A stretch of 64,000 bases of DNA, taken from NCBI GenBank assembly GCA_024809215.1, contig JANUBW010000014.1, forward strand, positions 144,337 to 208,336, in the 5' to 3' direction. Below are positions 34,798 through 46,300 of this stretch, piece after piece. The translations under genes and the position numbers were made by a program. Source of the stretch: Niastella sp. OAS944 (GTDB lineage Bacteria > Bacteroidota > Bacteroidia > Chitinophagales > Chitinophagaceae). The first letter of the stretch is position 1; every line of letters begins with the position of its first letter. The notes under the pieces are model-generated. The model had not been told where the DNA came from. It did no database searches and saw nothing but the letters and a program-made list of their open reading frames with translations.

Positions 34798-37700
34798 CTA
34801 ACGTATCAACATTACAACGCCTTTTAGCGGCTGCGCGCCATTTTTACAATCAATTATGTAGGTATATGTTCCTACCGGCAATTGTTGACCATTACGGGTG
34901 CCGTCCCAAGGTTGGAAATATCCGTTTGAATTAAAAACTAATTCGCCCCAACGGTTATATACCCGTACTGAACAATTCTCAAACATTTCGAGATAAGGGA
35001 TTTTCCAGGTATCGTTTTTACCATCGTTATTAGGCGTAAAGGCATTGGGCACCGGAATTTTATCTATTACTTTTATGGTAACTTCATCTTTAGCAATACA
35101 TCCTTTGCCGCTGGTAGCGGTGAGTGTATAGGTAATATCGGTTTCGGGAATAGCAATTGGCCGGGCAATATGCACGTCATCTATAAACAAGGCCGGGCTC
35201 CATTGATATTGTAACTGTTCCCCTTTTCCCACGCCCGGTAACTGAATAGCCGTTCCGGCTTTCACTGTTCTATCGGGTCCCGCATCTAATATCGGTAAAG
35301 CATATACCTCAATGGGCTGTTGGGCAACAGTACTGCAGCCATTATTGGCAGTAAAGCTATAGGAAAGGGGGTGAACACCGGCGCCTGCCTGGGCAGGGGT
35401 AAATAATCCTTCAACAGAAACACCGTTACCAACATACCATCCATTGCCGTTAATACCTGAAGTCTCTTTTGCCGTATTTACATAAAAAGCAGCGTGATCT
35501 TCGCACACACCTGTTAAAGGGTCAAACTGTATAGATGGCATTCTATTGATGATCACCATGCTATCTAACTGATGTAAACAGGCAGCGCCTGAATATACTA
35601 CATACTTAATGTGATATGCAATATCTGTAGTAGTTGCGGGGTATTGAAATTGATAACCACTGGCAGCTTGCGGGTTGTTATCTGTTGTTTTTTGCAGAGG
35701 ATCGTTATCATAGTTCCAATATATTTCCCGGCGAATAATGCTGCCTGCGTCAACAGAAGAAGCATCTTGCAACAAAACAGGCTTATCATTACAAATGGCA
35801 GGAAATGCCTGACTGCTAAACGCAGCCTGTACGCTGGCCCCATTCACCTTTACAATCATAGTTGTATCTGCCTCACAGCCTTCTATAGATGTAACCTGTA
35901 GCCGAACGTTATAATTGCCCGCTATAGAATAACTATGCGTTGGTTGTTGCAAAAGGCTAACATCAGGATTGGCCGGCGTGGCATTAGCATCGCCAAAATG
36001 CCATTTATATAACAATCCGCCCGCGCTTTTATTGGTAAATAATACATATGGATCTGCTACACAAGTTACCGGGGCGTCAAAGTCAGCCACAGGTAAGGGT
36101 GCAACGGGAAGCGCCTGAACTGCAGTTGTTGAACGACATCCTTTGCTGCTTTCAACTATTAAAGATGCTGTAATGTTACCTGTACCAAAAGCAAGCTGCG
36201 GATGTTGTTCAGAAGACAGTATACCATTCCCAAAATCCCAACTCCATTTTTGTATTGTACCATCAATAGCCGAAGAAAGATCATTAAAGTAAATATTTTT
36301 ACCAGCGCACAAAGGAGCGGATGGTTGAAAATTGGCAACAGGTAATCGATTTATATACACTGGTATATTTACCGTATCGGTATTACAACCTGTTGCAGTA
36401 GTGCCAAACACGCGTACTGTTTTATTTCCCGGCGTATTGAAAACCACCGGCAACTGGCATTCGCTCAGCACAACATTGGGTACTGTATCGTTAAAAACAC
36501 CCGCAACGCTTTCGCTCCAATATAAATGACTTAACGAAGTATAAGCATTCGATTGGGTTGTAACCACTATTGATGTGGGATCGTTCAAACAATTTTCAGA
36601 CAAAGCATTGTATTGCAACGGCGCTTTAGGGTAAATGGAATTTATTACAACAGCCGAATCATCAATACAGCCGTCGGGTGAAGTTACAGTAAGGGTAACC
36701 GTATAAGGACCTACATTATTGTATTGATAAACCGGACTTGCAATATTAGAAGAATAGCCATCACCAAAATTCCATTGCGAGCTTAACGTTGCATTGTTAT
36801 TTATAGTAGATGTATTGAGGAACTGCCCGGTGCCGCCCGGCAAACAAAATACCGGGGCTTCAAAAGCTGCATGAGGCACCGCATACACCTGTACTTGTTT
36901 TTGTACTACCGCACTTTTACACCCGGAATTGGTTTGCACATATAAGGATGCGGTAAATGTACCTTCTCTTTGGTAAGTATGTATTTGATCGGTTGCACTA
37001 TTGGTGATATTGTTCTGCAAATCGCCAAAGTCCCAGGCCCAGGAAACCACTGAGCCATTGCCCGAAAAAGTAGTAGCATCTTTAAACTGCAATGCAGTAC
37101 CGGCACAAACAGATGGGAGCTGGCTTTGAAAATCAGCAACCGGTATATTGGTAATGGCAATAGTTTTGATAGCCGTATCGCTGCCACAACCAATATCATT
37201 GATAACCCGGTGTTTTATAACATAGTCATTACTGACAGCATAAGTATGAGTTAACGAAGAAAGTGCGCTGGTATTATTATCGCCCAACTCCCAATACCAT
37301 TTAGTAATAGGGCCATTACTTGTCGATGCATCGGTAAACTGCACAGCATCTGTAATACAGCCCGAGTGGTTAACCGTAAATTCAGCCTTCGGGCGTTCAA
37401 GAATGGTAAGCTCATAATCAATTTCATCTTGTCCATTATTACAGCCTGTATTGTTTGCGTTTGTTGCAATTACGGTAACGGGGTAACTGCCGGCCTGGTT
37501 TACAAGAAATGCATCATTTATTCTGTAGCGATATACCAGCTGCCCGTTCATCATAAAAGTTTCGGTTAGCACCGGATTATTTATGGTTTTATCGGCAAAC
37601 AGGCCATAGAAAAGAAACCTGATCGCCTGCGGTTGATAAGGGAACGTAACAGAAATATAAAACTCACTGTTATTACAACCTATGGGAATGGAGCCGGCGC

Positions 37701-39117
37701 CAAATTCATTTTCTACCGTAAGCGTTCTATACAGGTCTTTTACATTGGTACCGGCAGAATAAGCATACGATTCAAAATTACCAAAGCCATAGGCTATGGC
37801 ATTGAAGGCGCTGTCGGCCTTCAACGTACAGGCACTAAGGTTAACAGGCAGTTTTATTTTAGCACAGGCATAGCCAGAACCGGCGGGCAATACCGGTTGC
37901 CATACGGCTGCCGGCGCAACGCTATTTATGGTAAAGGAAGCTGTTGCGTTTTGCTTTATAAGTACATTTATGAATTTGGCATCGCTGTAAATATTTTCTT
38001 TTTGGGATGAGAACACCGTAATATCATTCACCTGTTGTTCAATGGGGTTCAATAACACCATATCGGGGTCGCCATAACCGGAGCCAACAGGAATGTTGGC
38101 GCCGCTACAACTTGAGCTTTGCGCATACTGGGCCACGCTTACCGGTTTATCGGCATTTATGAAAACGGGGTTCGTTGTAACCTGGCCAAACAATGGTTTT
38201 GCCGGATAGTATTGACCAGCATTGAGCGTAGTAACCAGGTTACCGTTCACCGTAATTTTTGTATTGTCTTCCGAGGCTATTACCCTGTAAGGATTACCAC
38301 CTACATACCCTTCAAATGGAATAAAGCCATAGCTCTTACCCCAGGCATTAACAGGATACAGTTGTTGATAAAGCGGATCGTAGGAGTCGCCCGGCGTACA
38401 TTGATTATTGGTAATAATATGAATGGCCGAACTGCCAGAGAACACGGCGATGGGTTTACAGGTTTCGCTATTGGGCGAAACAGATTCAATTAATGATCCG
38501 CTAAGATCGAGACCATCCTGCAATTCATATAGATCGCCAGGCAAGGGCAATTGAATGGTAATGGGCGTTCCTTTAACGCCGTCCCGCACCGGGGTTATAA
38601 GTACAGTAGTGTTGGTATCTACAGCTACAATTACAAATTGCGATTTTGAACCACTGATGCTTACCTGCGGTGCATTCATGCTGTAATATTTCTTTCCCAG
38701 TACAGCCACTGGCAATATAAGAGAAGCGGCGCTACGATAGCCGGCATAGATATGTGAATATACAACTACAGGAGGCTTTCCTGCATCAACCTTTACCCGT
38801 ATACCTTTTCGAATGACCTTTGCGGCATCAGCCGAAGTAATATGCGCCAGGTTATAGGGTACATTCACTTCAGTAACCTGCCCAGCGGTAACAGTAAACG
38901 TAGTATTAAAAATACCGGGAATAGAAACAGTGCCTGAAGAATTTTTATCGGCAGTAATGAACAGGCTCATATTGGCATAATAGAAAACGCCATCCTTTTC
39001 ATTAGGTACATGTGAAGGAAAGCAGAGCCAGAAATCTTTTCCTTTATTTGAAAAATCCTGTGCTTCTGCTATTGTTTGCATTAATAACAACCATATACAT
39101 AGGTACGCACGCCTCAT
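34798..39117 (-). CDS. Secreted PKD-repeat protein with T9SS type B sorting domain
   Basis: A 1439-aa protein. I chose the ATG at 39117, which begins a normal signal peptide (MRRAYLCIWLLLMQTIAEAQ); the longer frame would add 22 residues in front. The N-terminal part (about 20-350) resembles the IgGFc-binding-like domain found in such proteins (GKDFWLCFPSHVPNEKDG). At least five PKD domains follow, with WELGDNNT, WDFGDLQN, WNFGDGYS, WDFGNG and WHFGDAN cores. The last ~90 residues (FTPNNDGKNDTWKIP, then VRVYNRWGELVFNSNGY) form the CHU_C/type B sorting domain that directs T9SS export and cell-surface attachment. It is the last gene of the long minus-strand cluster, 7 bp after the preceding gene. 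Confidence 0.93.
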   Translation of the reverse strand: MRRAYLCIWLLLMQTIAEAQDFSNKGKDFWLCFPSHVPNEKDGVFYYANMSLFITADKNSSGTVSIPGIFNTTFTVTAGQVTEVNVPYNLAHITSADAAKVIRKGIRVKVDAGKPPVVVYSHIYAGYRSAASLILPVAVLGKKYYSMNAPQVSISGSKSQFVIVAVDTNTTVLITPVRDGVKGTPITIQLPLPGDLYELQDGLDLSGSLIESVSPNSETCKPIAVFSGSSAIHIITNNQCTPGDSYDPLYQQLYPVNAWGKSYGFIPFEGYVGGNPYRVIASEDNTKITVNGNLVTTLNAGQYYPAKPLFGQVTTNPVFINADKPVSVAQYAQSSSCSGANIPVGSGYGDPDMVLLNPIEQQVNDITVFSSQKENIYSDAKFINVLIKQNATASFTINSVAPAAVWQPVLPAGSGYACAKIKLPVNLSACTLKADSAFNAIAYGFGNFESYAYSAGTNVKDLYRTLTVENEFGAGSIPIGCNNSEFYISVTFPYQPQAIRFLFYGLFADKTINNPVLTETFMMNGQLVYRYRINDAFLVNQAGSYPVTVIATNANNTGCNNGQDEIDYELTILERPKAEFTVNHSGCITDAVQFTDASTSNGPITKWYWELGDNNTSALSSLTHTYAVSNDYVIKHRVINDIGCGSDTAIKTIAITNIPVADFQSQLPSVCAGTALQFKDATTFSGNGSVVSWAWDFGDLQNNITNSATDQIHTYQREGTFTASLYVQTNSGCKSAVVQKQVQVYAVPHAAFEAPVFCLPGGTGQFLNTSTINNNATLSSQWNFGDGYSSNIASPVYQYNNVGPYTVTLTVTSPDGCIDDSAVVINSIYPKAPLQYNALSENCLNDPTSIVVTTQSNAYTSLSHLYWSESVAGVFNDTVPNVVLSECQLPVVFNTPGNKTVRVFGTTATGCNTDTVNIPVYINRLPVANFQPSAPLCAGKNIYFNDLSSAIDGTIQKWSWDFGNGILSSEQHPQLAFGTGNITASLIVESSKGCRSTTAVQALPVAPLPVADFDAPVTCVADPYVLFTNKSAGGLLYKWHFGDANATPANPDVSLLQQPTHSYSIAGNYNVRLQVTSIEGCEADTTMIVKVNGASVQAAFSSQAFPAICNDKPVLLQDASSVDAGSIIRREIYWNYDNDPLQKTTDNNPQAASGYQFQYPATTTDIAYHIKYVVYSGAACLHQLDSMVIINRMPSIQFDPLTGVCEDHAAFYVNTAKETSGINGNGWYVGNGVSVEGLFTPAQAGAGVHPLSYSFTANNGCSTVAQQPIEVYALPILDAGPDRTVKAGTAIQLPGVGKGEQLQYQWSPALFIDDVHIARPIAIPETDITYTLTATSGKGCIAKDEVTIKVIDKIPVPNAFTPNNDGKNDTWKIPYLEMFENCSVRVYNRWGELVFNSNGYFQPWDGTRNGQQLPVGTYTYIIDCKNGAQPLKGVVMLIR

Positions 39118-39124
39118 ATTCCTG

Positions 39125-40897
39125 CTAGAAATTATAATTATATGCAATGGTGCCCGTATAATCGTATATAGCTTTTTGTCCACCAGCTGTACGGTTCATG
39201 CTTACGGCACTGATATTTACATTATGCTTCTTTTTGTATACATAGCCGGCGGTAAGCCGAACGCTTATGACCTGTTGACCTGTACTCACAGCATTGGCCG
39301 GAGTTGTATTGTATGAAACGGAACCGTTTGTTCTGATCTGTTTATTCCAGAACTGATTGCTTACAGAAACAGTGGGTCCCAGGGTGATCATTTCATTTTT
39401 ACCGATGGTGTTATACGTAACATTCATGGCCCCGGTAATGCTCATGGCCTTTTTTATATTGTTGAAATTATAAGATCCCGCAAAATTGTAAAACTGTGAT
39501 GCGCTTGCCTCGGTTATTATTCCGCCCTGCATATCATAAGAGTCCTGAAAGCTAAGATTGACATTCAAATTTTGTGGCCTTTCTTTATTGGTGCTTACCA
39601 CGTAATTGACATTTACATTTCCATTCTGACTCAGTTGCCGGAAATTAAGGGTATCGAGGTTATCGAATGGAGTAAGCTGGTTTATATACTGAAACTGCGG
39701 TTTTACGTTTGTATACGTTTGAAAGTTCGAATAGGACACACTGGAAGTAAAGCGCTGGCTCGCATTCCAATTAAGGTTAACTGCCGATACAGTACGGCGG
39801 CTGCCACCTGTTTTTTTCCCATCCAGATCATCACGTTGTAACCCCACGTTGCCGGCCAGGTTAATTTTGCCTTTAAAGAATGCCTGGGCAAAATTAGCCG
39901 TTATATTTTCCAGGTCGTTGTTCATATAATAGGCGCCTAAGGTTTGGTAACCGGGATCGATGCGTTCATACCCCACCCCTACCATTGAACTGCCTATTGT
40001 ATAATTGAGCTGGGTTTTGTACGCTTTATAAATATTAGTAGCTGTGGTACCGTTAAATAATTTTACCAGCCAGTCTACCTTGTTGCTATCGGCATACTTT
40101 GGCGCTCTTATATCTCGGGTAAGCGCACTGATGGCGTATTCGCTGGTAAGAACCAGGTTTTTGACAAGCGGCATAGACTCTTCTATACTTACCGCGGTAT
40201 TTTGTTGTGGATATATTTGCAGGCTATCGGGTTTAAACTCAAGGCTACCCAACACATCTTTTGCTTTAAAAATAGAAAAGCCCCATTTATAACCATTGTT
40301 ATCATAATTAACCTTGGCGCCATATCCGAATCGTTTATAGGTGGCCAGCGTTTGCCCGTTATCAGGGCGATACTCTACGGCCTTTTGTAACCGCCCCCCC
40401 ATTACACTGTATTTCCATTTTCCTTTGGGTGTAAGATCGAGACCGCCGCCCGTGTATAACAATCCGTTTAATGTATAAGGCGAAAAAGTAGTGGCCACAT
40501 CGCCAAGATGGGCTGTTACCCATTTGTATTTGGGATGTAAACTAAGGCGGTTAGGGGTTCTTGGTAAAGTATAATTGTAAGAAAAGCCACGGTTGGTATA
40601 AGTAAACGAAGCAGGCACACTAATGCCATAGATATTCACGTTCACATTACCATTTATAAAATAGCTGAATGGGTCGCGCCCGGTGCCGGCATTTCCTTTA
40701 TAGAAAATTGAATTGGCACTTATACCGCCTGTTATTTTAATGGGTTTCTTTTCTTTCAGCTTTCCCTTAAAGTCTTTCCCCACATTTTCAAGGTCAACCT
40801 GCTGTGCCTGCATACTGGAAGTAAACAAAAGAAAGCAAAGGCCCAAGGCCGTTGCACGCCAGGATATCCCGGACCAATATGCAGTTAGCTTTTTCAT
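39125..40897 (-). CDS. Predicted outer-membrane beta-barrel protein, unknown
   Basis: A 590-aa protein with a signal peptide (cleavage about residue 32, after SMQAQ). The rest is rich in alternating aromatic strands with short turns and ends in YDYTGTIAYNYNF, the terminal aromatic typical of outer-membrane barrels. The start ENVGKDFKGKLKEKKPIKITGGIS is distinctive but I cannot name the family. It sits between the PKD lipoprotein and the type B sorting protein with gaps of 24 and 7 bp, so it could be their outer-membrane anchor or exporter partner; that is inference. Confidence 0.75.
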   Translation of the reverse strand: MKKLTAYWSGISWRATALGLCFLLFTSSMQAQQVDLENVGKDFKGKLKEKKPIKITGGISANSIFYKGNAGTGRDPFSYFINGNVNVNIYGISVPASFTYTNRGFSYNYTLPRTPNRLSLHPKYKWVTAHLGDVATTFSPYTLNGLLYTGGGLDLTPKGKWKYSVMGGRLQKAVEYRPDNGQTLATYKRFGYGAKVNYDNNGYKWGFSIFKAKDVLGSLEFKPDSLQIYPQQNTAVSIEESMPLVKNLVLTSEYAISALTRDIRAPKYADSNKVDWLVKLFNGTTATNIYKAYKTQLNYTIGSSMVGVGYERIDPGYQTLGAYYMNNDLENITANFAQAFFKGKINLAGNVGLQRDDLDGKKTGGSRRTVSAVNLNWNASQRFTSSVSYSNFQTYTNVKPQFQYINQLTPFDNLDTLNFRQLSQNGNVNVNYVVSTNKERPQNLNVNLSFQDSYDMQGGIITEASASQFYNFAGSYNFNNIKKAMSITGAMNVTYNTIGKNEMITLGPTVSVSNQFWNKQIRTNGSVSYNTTPANAVSTGQQVISVRLTAGYVYKKKHNVNISAVSMNRTAGGQKAIYDYTGTIAYNYNF

Positions 40898-40921
40898 AAC
40901 GTTTAATAATATGGGTGTGTG

Positions 40922-42259
40922 CTAATCTTTTTGCACTTTTATATCGCAAACTAAATAGCTCTGTTGACCGGCCTGCACCATTTGTTTAACTTTAATGGCG
41001 CCTTTTTTACCACTGGCATTTTGAAATAAAATAACCCGCGGCAAATTGCTGTTGTTAAATGAATTGTTGGCTGCAGTGGTTTCTGTGTAGGATATTGGGT
41101 CCAATGCCGCACCATTGGTAATAGCGTCAAAGGCGGCCGGAGAAAGAGTTGAAGAGCAACTGCATTTCTCCTGTAAATTCACCCAACTGGTTCTGGTAGC
41201 GCCGGGAATGGCGCCAAATGTAAACGACTGTGCATCGCCAGGTGAAATAAATTGGTTATAGCTGAATGATTCGCTTAGTCCGAAATAAACAATATCAATG
41301 GCTGGCCCATTGGCAACGGTTACATTGGCTTTCCTAAAAACCTTCCGCAATTGGGTGCTGAAAAAAGAACCGATGGCGGCATGCGCCGTATTGATACCCA
41401 GGTGTACATCGGTAAAGCTGCGCAGCCTGCTATTGGGTTTAACTGTTATGGTTTGAGAATTAGTTTTCGTTTGCTTACCATTGCTGGCTTCGTAAGTAAT
41501 GGTATAAGTACCGGGGTTAGTAAACGATACAGTTGGTATAGAATCAGCAGCGTTACTGATGGCACCACCGGTTGTAGTCCACTTATGAGAAGTTGCGCTG
41601 GTGGTATGATTTTCCAGCGTAGCAAGCAGCGGCGCTTCATAATCTTCATCATCGAAAGAAGGAACGATATCAAATTCGGCCTTTTCAAGTGCCGGCAGCA
41701 CCGACACCTTTTTAGAAATGGTTTGCTTTTCGCCCCTGCTGTTGGCTGCCTGTAATTTTATTTCATACTGTCCCGGCGTATTAAACTGCACCGTAGGATT
41801 TCTTTCCCCAGAAGTTGCCGGAACTCCATTTTCAAATGACCAGCTATAGGTATTAACCCCAACAGACTTATTGGTAATTGTAAACTGCGTAGGACCGTAG
41901 TTGTTAACAACCGGATGAATATCGAACCCGGCAGCTACAACCGAATCCAGATCAATAATGATCTCTTTTTCCTTACGCTGCTCATCGTTCCAGACCTCCA
42001 GCTTTATCTTTATCGCTCCCGGTTTACTAAACTCTACATACCCCGGATCTTTTTTATCATAGCTTTCAGGGTTACCGCCTTCGAAAGTCCACTTAAACCC
42101 ATACGCGTTTTTGCTTGAATTATCGAAAGCAATACGCACGGGTACTGAATAATCATTATCCAGTACCTCGTAGGTGAAATCGGCTGTGACCTCCACATTT
42201 GTGATAGGGCGGTGACAGGCGGTGAGGAGGAGGGCCAGGGTTATTAGGGTTTTGGTCAA
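40922..42259 (-). CDS. PKD-domain lipoprotein
   Basis: A 445-aa predicted lipoprotein: MTKTLITLALLLTACH has a lipobox with acylated Cys15. Three PKD-like domains follow (cores WTFEGGNP, WSFENGVP, WTTTGGAI, about residues 25-270), and the C-terminal 170 residues are of unknown type. The only suitable start is TTG at 42257-42259; no in-frame ATG lies near, and the lipobox begins directly after it. Gaps of 33 and 24 bp to neighbours place it in the operon. Confidence 0.8.
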   Translation of the reverse strand: MTKTLITLALLLTACHRPITNVEVTADFTYEVLDNDYSVPVRIAFDNSSKNAYGFKWTFEGGNPESYDKKDPGYVEFSKPGAIKIKLEVWNDEQRKEKEIIIDLDSVVAAGFDIHPVVNNYGPTQFTITNKSVGVNTYSWSFENGVPATSGERNPTVQFNTPGQYEIKLQAANSRGEKQTISKKVSVLPALEKAEFDIVPSFDDEDYEAPLLATLENHTTSATSHKWTTTGGAISNAADSIPTVSFTNPGTYTITYEASNGKQTKTNSQTITVKPNSRLRSFTDVHLGINTAHAAIGSFFSTQLRKVFRKANVTVANGPAIDIVYFGLSESFSYNQFISPGDAQSFTFGAIPGATRTSWVNLQEKCSCSSTLSPAAFDAITNGAALDPISYTETTAANNSFNNSNLPRVILFQNASGKKGAIKVKQMVQAGQQSYLVCDIKVQKD

Positions 42260-42292
42260 GGGGTTGGGGGTTATAACTTTCTATTAAACATT

Positions 42293-43342
42293 TTATATAT
42301 CAGCGTAAACGTGCATTACGCCATCTGAACTTCTTTGTAATACCTTATTGCCATAAATAACGGGTGTATCGCTTGGGGAAATGGCATCTTTGCAGGTATT
42401 CATATTTATAACATGCACCATTTCGAATGTATACTTGTCAAAAATTAACATTGTATGAGAATAACACAATGTGATATAAATGTATTTCTCGTCTAAAACA
42501 GGACTGGTTGAATTGAAGGTGGTCATTCCCATTTCCTTAACTATCTCGTAAATTGACATGCTGCTTCTTACTACAGCTCCGGAGATAGCATTTATAAAAT
42601 GAAATTGATGAGAATCGAATAATAGAATTTCTTTCGTGGCTTCTAAATATATAAACTTTGAGATTGTATCAGGTTTTACGTCAACCTGCCATATTAAGCT
42701 ACCGGTCTTTATATCCAAACATATTAATCTAGGGTAAGTTAATACATACACTCTATCATTCGCGATAGTAACATTAATTGCATAACCTACAACCCATTCC
42801 TTATCAATTGTACTGTAATATTTTCCAATTTCCTGTAAATTAAATTCCCATGCAAGTGCACGACTATTTATGTTGTAAGCTATAATAGATCGGCGATAAG
42901 GAGCAGGCGATGAACTAATCAAAATATCTTCAGATAAAGTGCTAAAATAATCTAACCTGCCAGGCATTACAAAAACATCAGAACTTAAACATGTATCTTT
43001 AATATATAGCGCCTTTTCAACATTATTTTGATATAACACCTTGCACTTATCTATAAAAACAGAAAGCAGGACGTGAACGTTCTCAACTTTCTGAATCACA
43101 CGCGAGTTTTTGAATTCATATACTGACATGATTTTACAATCATTCTGTCCTGCAAGTATCAAATCATCTACAATTCGAAAAGCATCTACACCTTCCAGTA
43201 ATTCAGGAGTTATTTCAAGTGAACTTAAATTCAGTTTTTGCAATTGCTTATTATTGGCTATGGATACGAAATAAAGGTCATCTCCACTGACTTTATATTC
43301 AGACCTAACATTATTAAATTGAGATATTTCTATATAATTCAT
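42293..43342 (-). CDS. PQQ-like beta-propeller protein, candidate immunity protein
   Basis: A 349-aa protein with no signal peptide, so it is probably cytosolic, unlike nearly every other gene in this cluster. It has repeating blades of the PQQ/WD-like type (IAYNINSRALAWEFNL and LICLDIKTGSLIWQVD show the typical x-D-x-x-T-G-x-x-x-W pattern). Its ATG overlaps the stop of the toxin-like gene by 4 bp, so the two are made together. A cytosolic protein directly following a secreted nuclease-domain gene is the classical arrangement of an immunity gene. Fold: good; immunity: inference. The base composition is visibly AT-rich (sample lines 33-38 percent GC). Confidence 0.72.
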   Translation of the reverse strand: MNYIEISQFNNVRSEYKVSGDDLYFVSIANNKQLQKLNLSSLEITPELLEGVDAFRIVDDLILAGQNDCKIMSVYEFKNSRVIQKVENVHVLLSVFIDKCKVLYQNNVEKALYIKDTCLSSDVFVMPGRLDYFSTLSEDILISSSPAPYRRSIIAYNINSRALAWEFNLQEIGKYYSTIDKEWVVGYAINVTIANDRVYVLTYPRLICLDIKTGSLIWQVDVKPDTISKFIYLEATKEILLFDSHQFHFINAISGAVVRSSMSIYEIVKEMGMTTFNSTSPVLDEKYIYITLCYSHTMLIFDKYTFEMVHVINMNTCKDAISPSDTPVIYGNKVLQRSSDGVMHVYADI

Positions 43343-46300
43343 TCTGCTAATTTAAACATTTTTAGAAACTCCCCTTCCTTTTCAAGGATATCGATAGCTT
43401 CATCTATATTATCCGTCCCAAAACGTGAAATTAACTTTTCAGGAGTGAGAATATCTTTAAATAATTTCTTACTATTTTCCTCTCTCAAAGCAGAAATTAC
43501 CATACTATGTAAATAACCAATTCCAATTTTATCACCCAAAGCAAATTGTCCTTTTCTATCAAATACCCATTTAATTTTATCTAAATTAACCCCATCTTTT
43601 AAGTCTTTGGCAAACTGCTCAACAAAATTTGGCACATATGAGGTTAAAAAATCGTCCCATGATTTTACTTCTACCCTTGTTCCGTTCTTTAAAAGGATAT
43701 CAACAATCCTATAACCAGAGGTTGCTTCCGGGGGAAGTTTAACTTCAAACCTTTCTATATCATTCCAAATGCTTTTTGCATATCTGAGTTGCCATTCTGA
43801 ACCAATTAAATATTTTTTATCATTACCCGCCAGCCTTTTAAGTACCTCTTGTATACCAGGCTTGGGATCCTTCTTTGCGAGAATTAACACATCTAAAAGA
43901 GCTTCTGCACTGAGTGTAGATCGTGCCTTAGAGACGGCTATACCGAATTCATCTTTAATGGTACCAGACCTGCCCAATTCTGCATGATTAACAAATAATT
44001 TTTCAAAGTCCGCCTTTCCCCAAGCCTGCCCGGGACCAGCGAATTCATTAACCTTCAATAAATCACCAAGTTTTTTAAGAATATCTGGATTACTTCTAAG
44101 TCTTCCCCGCCCTGCATTATATAATATCACCCATGCATCAATTTGTAATTCATCTGGGTTTGTGAGTCCAGCTTGAAAACGGCGCAAAAGGTCATCCTTG
44201 TTTTTGAAATCTTTTATAAATTCTTGAAAAAATTCATCACTTTCATTAAGGGTACTTCTTAAATTATTCAAATGATCAATAAGTGCAGGGAATCTTTCTT
44301 TAAGATTGTCAAGCTCATTTTTCAGAAATGTTTCAGTGGCGTTTTGAAGCAATGCAAGGTTTCCTTCATTTGTCACAGCACATACAATATTATTTGCATC
44401 CGCCATAGGTCCTCCACCTGCTCCATCATCAATTATCATTGAAATATACTCCCCATTTCCTGGAGTATTGTTTACGGGATCTAATATTGCATTGTAATTG
44501 GTTCCACCGGGTCCTGCCATCGCTAACGGTGGGTAATCATTCCAATTTGGGATTCGCCACTGTTGGAGGGCATCGTTTGCAATCTGAATGAATTCCTTTC
44601 CGTCTATGATAGTCAACTTAATGAAACCATTTTTCAGCTTAAAGATAAATTCCTTCGTGTAGTCAACTGAAGCAACAACAACCTTGGGTAATTTTAACAG
44701 TGCTTTGGTTGCGAAATTAATGGCATAAGTTGTAGGGTCGATCACTTCAAGAAACGTAGCTATTTTGGCTGCTACTCCAGCTTTACTAAATGCTATAGCC
44801 ACTGATACTACATCAATAACATCATGTCCTATTTGCGCAGACACTTTACATGCATTACCAGTATGCGCTTTAACAGTCATTTGCCAGATAGACTTCCAAA
44901 TCCCATTATCCTTCATAGCTTTCCATCCTTCAAGAAATTCTGTCCGCGCCCCTTTCACCTTCCCTTTCTCGTTAGTCAATAATTTTATAAGGAAGCTCGA
45001 AAATTCGGGAACACCCTTAAGCACATCTACTACCCCATTAGCGATTCCGCAGTAAAAAGCAAATTCACATTTGTAAGGCTGATATGGATCTTCCATTGGA
45101 TCCAAACCTGGAATACTTTGTAATGCTAAACGAATTGGAGGAACTCCTACCTTTAAGGTTATTATGTTGAATAATCCACTTGGTACCGGATTAAAGTTAT
45201 CCTTTTGTGTTTTTTCGTCTTTACTTTCCGGATCATAATAACGCGCGGGAATATTCAACTCGCCTATTAAATGAGCAAGACCATCCAAAATCATTGTCAA
45301 CAGGTTAACCTGTATCCCACTCCCACCCATAAGTTGAACCATAAATTGCTGCAGCCAGTTCAACTCCTCCTGATTAGGAACATTTTTTCCATAAAAAAAA
45401 TCAAATACCGGGTCCACATATTTGTTAAAATGCAGCCATATAATCATATCGTTATCACCCGGACTCTTTACATAATCATCTATTATCTTTAATATATTAT
45501 AGGGCGTTTCATAATCAGTAACAAATACCTTCAAAATGTATCCGCGGTCTGTTTTTACTTGCTGAAATACCTCTAAGGCTTTACTTATTTCCTCTGGCGA
45601 TACGGCTCCTGTATAATCAAAGAAATTAGGATTAATATCATTGGGCTGTTGGGGATGTGGTTTGTAATTATGGGGATTGCCAACTTTATCTTTTAGTTGT
45701 TGGATATATGATCCGGGTAAAATTTCTTTTTTAGGAATACTGTAACCCAACTTTTTATAAGTACCATTTTCAGGAACAATCTCGCCCATTTTAATTTGAT
45801 ACATCAGGCGGATGTACTCTCCCAACTTTTCTTCTTTGTTAACAACACCCAGGTTAAAGTCTGTTCTTGTACCCAAAAACATTCCTGAAAATTCCTCAAA
45901 CTCATATCCATTGTAATTAAACCTATCGTGCATAACACCAAACGAATGCAGCACCTTACCTACCGACCCATCTTTTTCATTAGGATAGAATGATGAAATC
46001 ACAATGAGTACAAAAACTTTTCTTCCGCTTGTAGCATTAGTAGTAAAGTATTCGCCATATTTTTTTGACACCTTATCTGCAAACGCATTAAATTTCCTCG
46101 ACGATCCGGCTGAATCACCTGCCCGGCCCCTTTCAAGATCATCGGTTAACTTTAGTTCTTTAATCTCTTGTTGTCTTAATTTCTTTTGAGTGTTAAGAGC
46201 CTGATACTCGTATATATTCTCTGGCTTATCATTTACATCGAAATACTTATATACAGAAGCGAGAACTACATAAAAATCTATATCACTATTATCTTTAAAC

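Noticed and set aside
34540-34934. Protein-coding frames over the 41-bp array
   Set aside because: The unit contains no stop codon and its length is not a multiple of three, so all plus-strand frames are open by construction; the predicted peptides are frame-shifted versions of one another.
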